A DNA stretch of 5,143 nt from Anaerolineales bacterium (lineage in GTDB: Bacteria; Chloroflexota; Anaerolineae; Anaerolineales; UBA11858). Below are positions 1 through 5,143 of the stretch, one piece after another. Each line of letters begins with the position of its first letter. Within the stretch, counting starts at the first letter, position 1. The notes under the pieces are model-generated. The model had not been told where the DNA came from. It did no database searches and saw only the letters and a program-made list of their open reading frames with translations. Where the stretch lies: NCBI GenBank assembly GCA_015485245.1, contig WFTY01000224.1:1-5143 (forward strand), written 5' to 3'. The position numbers and the translations under genes were made by a program.

Positions 1-1
1 C

Positions 2-1825
2 TCCAACGCCTTCAGCCCCGATGACCTGCGCGCCTGGCTGGAGCGCATCGCCAAGGTGGACGAGCGCGCCTTGGGGGCCGACTTCGTGGTCGAACCCAAA
101 CTGGACGGCCTGACCGTGGTGCTGCACTACCGGAACGGCGTCTTCGTGCAGGGCGCGACGCGCGGCGACGGCGAAGTGGGCGAGGATGTGACCGCGAATT
201 TGAGGACCGTGGGGGCATTGCCTTTAAGCATCCCCGTGATTGGAGATCGAAGACCGCGGACAGCAGACCATAGCAGTCTGTTGTCCGCGGTTGGTGGTCA
301 GCCCCCGTCCTACCTGGTCGTCCGCGGCGAAGTCTTCATCCGCCTGCCGGATTTCGAGCGCCTGAACGCCGAGCTGGAAGAGGCCGGGGAAAAGACCTAC
401 GTCAACCCGCGCAACACCGCCGCCGGCGCGTTGCGCAACCTCGATCCCGCCGTCACCGCCGCCCGTCCCCTCACCCTGCTCGTCTACCAGATCGTCGCCT
501 GGCAAGCCAGTGCAACCAACCCGCCAGCCACTCAAACCGAGGCCATCGCTGCCCTGAGCGGCCTCGGCTTCCCCGTGCCGGAGAGTGTGCATTGTGCCTC
601 TATCGAAGAGGTCATCGCGGCCTGTGAGCGTTGGGAGCGCCGCCGCGCCGAACTGGATTACGAGATCGACGGGGCGGTGGTAAAGATCAACGATTTGCAG
701 CTCGCCGCCGACCTCGGCGTGGTGGGCAAAGACCCGCGCGGCGCCATCGCCTACAAATTCCCGGCGCAGGAGGTCACCACCACACTGAACGATATTCGCG
801 TCAACGTGGGGCGCACCGGCGTGCTCACTCCCTACGCCGTGCTCGAACCGGTCGAAATCGGCGGTGTGACCGTCAAACAGGCCACGCTGCACAACTTCGA
901 CTACATCGCCGAGAAAGACATCCGCGTGGGCGACCGCGTGCGTCTCAAGCGCGCCGGGGATGTGATCCCCTATGTCATCGGCCCGGTGGTGGATGCGCGC
1001 CGCGGCGACGAGCGTCCCTACACCCCGCCGGAGACCTGCCCGGCTTGCGGTCAACCCGTCGAGCATGTGGAGGGCGAGGTGGCCTGGTACTGCGTCAACG
1101 CGGCCTGCCCGGCGCAGCTCATCCGCAACCTGGAGCATTTTGTCTCTCGCGGAGCGATGGATATCGTCGGGCTGGGGATTAAGATCGTAGAGCAGTTGGT
1201 CGCCGAGGGGCTGGTCCGGGACGTGGCTGATTTGTATACGCTGGAGCGCGATGATTTGCTTCATTTGGAAGGATTTGCAGAAAAGAAAGCGGCTAACCTG
1301 CTTGCCGCGATTGCTGCTTCCAAACATCAACCCCTGAGCCGCTTACTGACCGCCCTGGGGATTCGCGGCGTTGGGGAGGTAGTCGCCGCCGACCTGGCCG
1401 CCCGCTACCCCGACCTGGACGCTCTGGCCGCGGCCACCGTGGAAGAGCTGGAGGCCATCGAGGGCGTCGGCCCCAACATCGCCCAGGCCATTGTGGATTG
1501 GTTCGCCCGTCCGGCCAACCGCCGCGTGCTGGAGAAGTTGCGCGCCGCTGGAGTGTGGCCGCGCAGCGAGCCGCCGCGCCCCGCCGGTGGCCCGCTCGCG
1601 GGCAAGGTGTTCGTTATCACCGGTACCCTCCCCGGCTTCACGCGCCTGGAGGCCAAAGCGTTCATCGAGTCCCATGGCGGCAAAGTGACCGGTTCGGTGA
1701 GCAAGAAGACGGATTTCCTGCTCGCCGGGGAAAAAGCCGGTTCAAAGCTCGCAAAAGCGCGGGCGTTGGGCGTGCCGATCCTGGATGAGGAGGCGCTGCG
1801 CCAAATGGTCGCGGCCAAATCTTAA
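2..1825 (+). CDS. ligA: NAD+-dependent DNA ligase LigA, 5'-truncated by window edge
   Basis: Seals nicks in duplex DNA using NAD+ (replication, repair); cytoplasmic. The frame is open from base 2, beginning SNAFSPDDLRAW, the conserved '(S)LxNAFS' stretch just before the adenylation core. The GTG at 56 is internal, not the start. About 607 residues are visible and roughly 80-100 N-terminal residues (domain Ia) are missing; complete LigA proteins are usually near 670 aa. Counting from V at nt 56 as residue 1: adenylated Lys in KLDG (K15, nt 98-100), RGDG (36-39), VRGEVF (89-94), DYEIDGAVVK (201-210), AYKFPAQE (232-239), OB fold to about 315, zinc-finger cysteines C328, C331, C346 and C351, helix-hairpin-helix repeats about 365-500, and BRCT about 513-589. 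All catalytic motifs seen are intact. Oddity: about 20 extra residues (about 61-85) before VRGEVF, encoded by a palindromic DNA insert. Stop TAA at 1823. The identification is secure. Confidence 0.97.
   Translation, partial: SNAFSPDDLRAWLERIAKVDERALGADFVVEPKLDGLTVVLHYRNGVFVQGATRGDGEVGEDVTANLRTVGALPLSIPVIGDRRPRTADHSSLLSAVGGQPPSYLVVRGEVFIRLPDFERLNAELEEAGEKTYVNPRNTAAGALRNLDPAVTAARPLTLLVYQIVAWQASATNPPATQTEAIAALSGLGFPVPESVHCASIEEVIAACERWERRRAELDYEIDGAVVKINDLQLAADLGVVGKDPRGAIAYKFPAQEVTTTLNDIRVNVGRTGVLTPYAVLEPVEIGGVTVKQATLHNFDYIAEKDIRVGDRVRLKRAGDVIPYVIGPVVDARRGDERPYTPPETCPACGQPVEHVEGEVAWYCVNAACPAQLIRNLEHFVSRGAMDIVGLGIKIVEQLVAEGLVRDVADLYTLERDDLLHLEGFAEKKAANLLAAIAASKHQPLSRLLTALGIRGVGEVVAADLAARYPDLDALAAATVEELEAIEGVGPNIAQAIVDWFARPANRRVLEKLRAAGVWPRSEPPRPAGGPLAGKVFVITGTLPGFTRLEAKAFIESHGGKVTGSVSKKTDFLLAGEKAGSKLAKARALGVPILDEEALRQMVAAKS
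253..291. repeat. Palindromic element inside ligA (16-bp inverted repeat, 7-nt loop)
   Basis: The left arm at 253-268 (ACCGCGGACAGCAGAC) is the reverse complement of the right arm at 276-291 (GTCTGTTGTCCGCGGT) at 15 of 16 positions. The one exception, 263/281, would be a G-U pair in RNA. The loop is CATAGCA. It lies in the DNA encoding about 20 residues that usual LigA proteins lack between the '(A)LPL' and 'VRGEV' segments, and it keeps the reading frame. The protein made from it (RPRTADHSSLLSAVG) is polar and presumably forms a surface loop. What is seen: the repeat and the extra residues. Inference: a small mobile or repetitive palindrome inserted into the gene, comparable in principle to Rickettsia palindromic elements. 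Its copy number in the genome cannot be judged from this window. Confidence 0.8.
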
Positions 1826-1854
1826 TTGACAACATCCCAACCTTCGGCTACACT
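1826..1854 (+). promoter_or_regulatory. Predicted sigma70-type promoter for the oxoamine synthase gene
   Basis: TTGACA at 1826-1831 is a perfect -35 hexamer. TACACT at 1849-1854 matches the -10 consensus at four of six positions, including the key A2 and T6, and the spacer is exactly 17 nt. The -35 box starts on the base after the ligA stop codon, so the downstream gene probably has its own transcription unit. Transcription would start near 1861, leaving a leader of about 108 nt. This is a consensus match only, without experimental support. Confidence 0.65.
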
Positions 1855-1891
1855 ACCTCAACCTATTTTCTTGATTCGCAACTGCTCAGTA

Positions 1892-1917
1892 GTGGCAAAA
1901 AGATTGTGTTTTGTCAC
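1892..1917 (+). promoter_or_regulatory. Leader hairpin upstream of the oxoamine synthase gene
   Basis: GTGGCAAAA (1892-1900) pairs with TTTTGTCAC (1909-1917) over 9 bp including one G-U, with an 8-nt loop. It lies in the middle of the predicted leader, about 50 nt before the start codon. No run of T follows, so it is a poor intrinsic terminator for ligA. It could be an mRNA-stabilising or regulatory stem. I do not recognise it as a known riboswitch class. Confidence 0.35.
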
Positions 1918-1958
1918 CACCGCCACAGGCTGAGGCCGTTGCCTTGATTGCAATTATC

Positions 1959-1965
1959 AGGAGAG
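1959..1965 (+). promoter_or_regulatory. Ribosome binding site of the oxoamine synthase gene
   Basis: AGGAGAG lies just upstream of the ATG at 1970, with 6 nt between AGGAG and the start codon. This is a strong Shine-Dalgarno sequence and it fixes ATG 1970 as the start rather than later in-frame ATGs. A short palindrome, ATTGCAAT (1947-1954), sits directly upstream. Confidence 0.8.
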
Positions 1966-1969
1966 AACC

Positions 1970-3178
1970 ATGGATATAAAAGCAAGTAACGATGCTGTGG
2001 CGCGCCGCATTGCCGCCATGGTGGAGCGGATAGCGGGGATGCAGAGCCGCGATGAGTATTACTATAACCTGCCAGTCACCGAGCTGCACGGCGGCTCCAA
2101 AGTCGTCGTCAACGGCCGGGAGATGGGCATGTATGCCTCTTACAGCTACCTCGGACTGGTAGGGCACCCGCGAATCAACAAGGCAGCGCAGGATGCCATC
2201 ACCAAGTATGGCACCGGCACGCACGGGGTGCGCACGCTGGCGGGGACGCTTGATCTGCACCGCGAGCTGGAGGAAACCATCGCCGATTTCAAAAAGGCCG
2301 AGGCAGCCGTGACGTACACTTCGGGGTATGTCACCAATCTGACGGTGGTCTCCACCCTGGTGGGGCGCGGCGATTACGTCTTCTCCGACAAGCTCAACCA
2401 CGCCAGCATTGTGGATGGCTGCCTGATGTCGGGGGCCAAGTTCCGTCGTTTCAAGCATAATGATATGGACAGCCTGGAGCGCATGCTCGCCGAGGCGCCC
2501 TCCGACGCTTCCAAGCTGGTCGTGGCGGATGCGGTCTTCAGCATGGATGGCGATATCATCGACCTGCCGCGTATGGTGGAACTGTGCCGCAAATACGATG
2601 CCTGGCTGATGATGGACGAAGCCCACTCGGTAGGCGTGCTGGGCAAGACCGGGCGCGGCATCGAGGAGCACTTCGGTCTGTGGGGCGCGGTGGATATCAA
2701 GATGGGCACCTTGAGCAAGACAATCCCCTCGGTGGGCGGTTATGTGGCCGGGAAAAAGGATTTGATCACCTTCCTGCGCCACGCCAGCCGGGCGTATATC
2801 TTCTCTGCCGCGCTGCCGCCGGCTCAGGCCGCCGCCGCCAACGAGGCTTTCAAAGTTATTCTGGATGAACCCTGGCGCATCGAAAAGCTGAACGCGAACA
2901 CGCAGCAATTCATCAACGGGCTGAAGGAGCGTGGTTTCGACACCATGCTCACCGAGACAGCCATTGTGCCGGTGTTATGCGGCGCGGATGAGACCGCCTA
3001 CGCTGTCACCCGTTACGCTCACGAAAAGGGGCTCTTCGTGCTGCCGGTGGTCTCTCCGGCGGTGCCGGTCGGGATGGCGCGGCTGCGGGCGACTGTGCTG
3101 GCCTCCCACGAGCCGGAAGACATCGAGTACGCCATGGACGTGATCGCGGAAGCCGGAAAACAAGTCGGTATAATCTGA
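1970..3178 (+). CDS. PLP-dependent alpha-oxoamine synthase (glycine C-acetyltransferase / BioF / serine palmitoyltransferase family)
   Basis: Condenses an amino acid with an acyl-CoA (or acyl-ACP), releasing CO2 and giving an alpha-amino ketone; cytoplasmic fold-type I PLP enzyme. The protein is 402 aa, the normal family length. Motifs: SYSYLGLVGHP (58-67), glycine-rich GTGTHGVR then GTLDLHRELE (81-101), TSGYVTN (117-123), NHAS with the PLP-ring-stacking His (H144), VFSMDGD (189-195), DEAHS with the pyridine-N Asp (D216), GTLSK with the Schiff-base Lys (K250, nt 2717-2719), and the C-terminal ARLRAT Arg (R371 or R373) that binds substrate carboxylate. The catalytic set is complete. Subfamily is open: GTxDxH and NHASIxDG recall 2-amino-3-ketobutyrate CoA ligase (Kbl), while HASIVDGC, YIFSAALPP and the C-terminal AGKQVGII recall bacterial serine palmitoyltransferase (comparison from memory). 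No threonine dehydrogenase, biotin or lipid gene is adjacent to decide it. It has its own promoter and RBS. Family certain, substrate unknown. Confidence 0.93.
   Translation: MDIKASNDAVARRIAAMVERIAGMQSRDEYYYNLPVTELHGGSKVVVNGREMGMYASYSYLGLVGHPRINKAAQDAITKYGTGTHGVRTLAGTLDLHRELEETIADFKKAEAAVTYTSGYVTNLTVVSTLVGRGDYVFSDKLNHASIVDGCLMSGAKFRRFKHNDMDSLERMLAEAPSDASKLVVADAVFSMDGDIIDLPRMVELCRKYDAWLMMDEAHSVGVLGKTGRGIEEHFGLWGAVDIKMGTLSKTIPSVGGYVAGKKDLITFLRHASRAYIFSAALPPAQAAAANEAFKVILDEPWRIEKLNANTQQFINGLKERGFDTMLTETAIVPVLCGADETAYAVTRYAHEKGLFVLPVVSPAVPVGMARLRATVLASHEPEDIEYAMDVIAEAGKQVGII
3169..3174 (+). promoter_or_regulatory. Possible -10 element (TATAAT) for the histidine kinase gene
   Basis: A perfect TATAAT overlaps the last codons of the oxoamine synthase gene (Gly-Ile-Ile-stop). 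It would place a transcription start near 3181, about 73 nt before the kinase ATG, with the 12-bp hairpin in the leader. No -35 box resembling TTGACA lies 16-19 nt upstream and there is no extended TGn, so support is weak. Confidence 0.3.
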
Positions 3179-3196
3179 CCCCCGCCGATCCATTGA

Positions 3197-3229
3197 AACA
3201 GGGTGTGCTTGTCCAATGCACACCCTGTT
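3197..3229 (+). terminator. 12-bp perfect hairpin, terminator-like without U tract
   Basis: AACAGGGTGTGC (3197-3208) and GCACACCCTGTT (3218-3229) are perfect reverse complements with a 9-nt loop (TTGTCCAAT). The stem starts 18 nt after the oxoamine synthase stop codon, the usual place for a terminator. It is followed by CGTTAAAGCGG instead of a run of T, so efficient intrinsic termination is not assured. It may act as a mRNA 3'-end stabiliser, or as a leader structure of the next gene if that is transcribed from the TATAAT upstream. Confidence 0.55.
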
Positions 3230-3253
3230 CGTTAAAGCGGATATACAGGCTCC

Positions 3254-5143
3254 ATGCCCCAAACAGTCATTTTTTTACTCAAAAGCGTCAGCATGCTTGC
3301 GTACTTCGTTATGCTGGTGATGGGGTTTGTGCAGCGCGGCTGGCGCAGCCGCATGGCGCGACTCTGGGGGTCGTTCTTGCTGACTTACCTGCTGAAGGAC
3401 GGCGTCGACCTGGCTTTCCGCGCCGGCCGTCTCCAGGGCTTCGTGGAGAGTTTTCAGGCTAGCTGGAATTTCTACGCTATCTTTCTGGGCGCGGTGTTGT
3501 TGTACTGGCTGGCGGCCGCACAATATCACGCGCTGCCCACAGCGCGCTACGCGGTGGCTGGCGGCGGCGGGGTGTTGGCCCTGGCCCTGGCGTTGAACCT
3601 GGCCCCCACCGCGCCGCAGGGAACGCTTTGGCTGGGGAGCTGGGTCTTCAACCTGCCGCGCCTGATTTACTGGCTGATGTTTGCCGGTTGGGGAGTATTC
3701 AGCGGCCTGACGTTGTCTCTGCTGGCCGTTAATTACCGCCAGGCACAGTTCCCCACCTTGCGCTATCGCATCTTTCTCTGGGCTTATGGGTTTGCCATTC
3801 TGCTGCTTGGTAATGCCCTGAGCTTGCTGGGCCGCCAGGATTTGTTTGGCGGTCTGGTGAGCCTGTTTGGCATGCTGTCGATTTTCCTGGCGGTTGCCTG
3901 GCCGCGGCTTCCCCATTTTGGCCTGTTGATCCGGCGCGTCCTCAATGGGGTGATCTGGCTGGCGTTGCAGGCGCTGGCTTACGGGGGCGGCTATCTGCTG
4001 GTTCGCCTCTTCTTTGATGGGGAAGCGCCCTCTCAGCATTGGATCGCGGCTGGCTTGCTGGCCTTGCTGGCGATTCTGGTGGCGAACCCCCTCCTGCGCA
4101 GTTTACAGGCGCGCATTGACCGCTGGTTTTTTGGCGAGGAGCAGGATATCAAGGATGTTGTGCGCGAGTTCAGCCAGAGCGTCAGCAACGTGCTGGATAT
4201 TGATTTGCTCTCGAAGGTGGTTGTTGACCTGGCGCGCCGCGTGATTGGCGCAGATAGCGGGATGATCTTTCTGGTGGAATTGGAGGTCAACACAGAAGGG
4301 GAGCGCACTTACCGGGTGCGCCCTGGCGGCCGGGAGCAAAATGTCGCTTTTATCGGTAAGCTTCCGGTGAATAGCCCGCTGGCGCAGGTGTGGGCGCACG
4401 AGCGCCGCGCGGTGATCGTCGCAGAACTGGAAATGCTCTCGCGGTATTATGAGTTGCGGGCTACCACCCGAAGCTGGCTGGCGCGCCTGGAAATGGATGT
4501 CTTTGTGCCCGTGCACGCGCGCGAAGAGTGGATTGGGTTGATCGCTCTGGGGCCGAAGCGGACGGGCGCTTCGTACTATGCTGAAGATATCAACCTGTTA
4601 CACATGCTTGCCGACCAGACTGCTGTAGCTTTGCAAAATGCCCGCCTGGTGGAGAGCTTGTTGCGCGTGAACGATGAGTTCCGGCGCGCTTACGCGGCCA
4701 TGGAGGAAGCTCATGTTAAACTGCAACGCATCGACCGCACCAAGTCCGATTTCATCAACATCGCCTCGCACGAATTGCGCACGCCGCTCACCATTCTCAG
4801 CGGATACGCGCAGATATTGCAGGATGCGCCGGAATTGCAGGCGCGTCGCGAGTTAGCCGATATCATCAAGGGCATCACCGCCGGGGCGCAACGCATGCAC
4901 GAGATTGTTGAAAGTATGCTGGACGTGGCCGCTATTGATATGCAAGAGCTTTCCATCCTGGCGCAGCCCTTGAAGCTGGAACCGCTGCTGCGCAAGGTCT
5001 GTCAGCGCTACGCCACGGTGTTCCGCGAGCGGCAGCAGCGGTTGCGCTTTGATCAGCGGATCGCCGAACTCCCTCTGGTTCACGGCGATCCACAGGCTTT
5101 GCAAAAGGTGTTTTACCAGTTAGTGAACAACGCCGTTAAATAC
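3254..5143 (+). CDS. Multi-TM membrane sensor histidine kinase with GAF and HisKA domains, 3'-truncated by window edge
   Basis: Senses an unknown signal and autophosphorylates on His to pass phosphate to a response regulator; inner-membrane protein. The frame is open from ATG 3254 to the last base (630 codons). An in-frame TAA at 3233 and a weak AGG at 3247-3249 support this start; ATG 3293 is an alternative. Residues 1-280 are hydrophobic with about nine predicted TM helices (about 4-25, 36-55, 73-90, 98-118, 137-160, 171-192, 197-217, 230-253, 263-281). A linker IDRWFFGEEQD (288-298) leads into a GAF domain (about 310-465, ending ADQTAVALQNARL), a short coiled-coil (about 465-495), HisKA with SHELRTPLT (H506, nt 4769-4771), and the start of the HATPase domain ending in the N box NNAVKY (625-630). 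The G and F boxes lie beyond the window. The GAF has no Cys (the only one visible is C583), so thiol-linked bilin or Fe-S binding there is unlikely. Its response regulator is not in the window; ligand unknown. Confidence 0.93.
   Translation, partial: MPQTVIFLLKSVSMLAYFVMLVMGFVQRGWRSRMARLWGSFLLTYLLKDGVDLAFRAGRLQGFVESFQASWNFYAIFLGAVLLYWLAAAQYHALPTARYAVAGGGGVLALALALNLAPTAPQGTLWLGSWVFNLPRLIYWLMFAGWGVFSGLTLSLLAVNYRQAQFPTLRYRIFLWAYGFAILLLGNALSLLGRQDLFGGLVSLFGMLSIFLAVAWPRLPHFGLLIRRVLNGVIWLALQALAYGGGYLLVRLFFDGEAPSQHWIAAGLLALLAILVANPLLRSLQARIDRWFFGEEQDIKDVVREFSQSVSNVLDIDLLSKVVVDLARRVIGADSGMIFLVELEVNTEGERTYRVRPGGREQNVAFIGKLPVNSPLAQVWAHERRAVIVAELEMLSRYYELRATTRSWLARLEMDVFVPVHAREEWIGLIALGPKRTGASYYAEDINLLHMLADQTAVALQNARLVESLLRVNDEFRRAYAAMEEAHVKLQRIDRTKSDFINIASHELRTPLTILSGYAQILQDAPELQARRELADIIKGITAGAQRMHEIVESMLDVAAIDMQELSILAQPLKLEPLLRKVCQRYATVFRERQQRLRFDQRIAELPLVHGDPQALQKVFYQLVNNAVKY

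Noticed and set aside
224..1330. Long minus-strand open frame opposite ligA
   Set aside because: It is the antisense of a gene with every LigA motif intact. Long antisense frames are expected in GC-rich coding DNA, and its translation shows no recognisable domain.
1871..1933. Possible leader peptide in the long 5' leader (TTG or GTG start, ending at TGA 1931-1933)
   Set aside because: No ATG and no Shine-Dalgarno precede it, and the peptide has no run of a regulatory amino acid that would suggest attenuation.
1886..2908. 340-aa minus-strand open frame opposite the oxoamine synthase gene
   Set aside because: It is a shadow of a conserved enzyme gene on the + strand. Its own product is a His/Gln/Gly-rich sequence without family features, and it overlaps the promoter/leader region only by chance.
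3242..3254. TATACA at 3242-3247 as a -10 box giving a leaderless kinase mRNA
   Set aside because: Spacing to the ATG would fit a leaderless transcript, but no -35-like hexamer lies 16-19 nt upstream and a weak AGG Shine-Dalgarno is present instead.
3193..3462. 89-aa + strand open frame starting inside the intergenic hairpin
   Set aside because: It runs in a different frame over the start of the kinase gene, has no ribosome binding site and no recognisable features.
3275..4039. 254-aa minus-strand open frame rich in Gln, Ala and Arg
   Set aside because: It is antisense to the TM region of the histidine kinase. Its Gln/Ala/Lys-rich composition is what reverse-complemented Leu/Trp/Gly codons give, so it is not treated as a gene.

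Overview
The window looks like an ordinary chromosomal segment of a GC-rich bacterium with three protein genes, all on the + strand, and no RNA gene, CRISPR array, transposase or phage gene that I can see. The best guess for the organism is a member of the Chloroflexota (Anaerolineae-like). This rests on the GC-rich codon use, the wording of the LigA sequence, and a multi-TM/GAF/HisKA kinase with an 'IDRWFF' linker of a type I associate with that phylum. It is an inference from memory, not a search result.

Layout: (1) Positions 2-1825 hold the 3' part of ligA (NAD+-dependent DNA ligase). It enters from the left edge just before the catalytic KLDG motif and runs through the OB, zinc finger, HhH and BRCT parts to its stop. 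Its adenylation domain carries about 20 extra residues, and the DNA encoding them contains a near-perfect 16-bp inverted repeat (253-291). This looks like a small palindromic element inserted in frame, and it is the most unusual thing in the window. (2) Positions 1826-1969 are a 144-base gap. A strong sigma70-type promoter starts directly after the ligA stop codon, followed by a leader of about 108 nt with a hairpin and a good ribosome binding site. (3) Positions 1970-3178 encode a complete 402-aa PLP-dependent alpha-oxoamine synthase (2-amino-3-ketobutyrate CoA ligase / 8-amino-7-oxononanoate synthase / serine palmitoyltransferase family). Its substrates cannot be fixed from sequence alone. 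(4) Positions 3179-3253 contain a perfect 12-bp hairpin (terminator-like but without a U tract). A TATAAT hexamer lies just upstream, at the end of the preceding gene. (5) Positions 3254-5143 are the first 630 codons of a membrane sensor histidine kinase, with about nine TM helices, a GAF domain, HisKA with its phospho-acceptor His, and the start of the ATPase domain. It runs off the right edge.

The three genes do not form an obvious pathway. DNA ligation, an acyl-CoA/amino-acid condensation and signal transduction appear to be neighbours with separate control signals rather than one operon. I see no convincing undescribed multi-gene system here. The palindrome inside ligA, the structured leader of the oxoamine synthase and the uncharacterised membrane sensor region are the items worth following.
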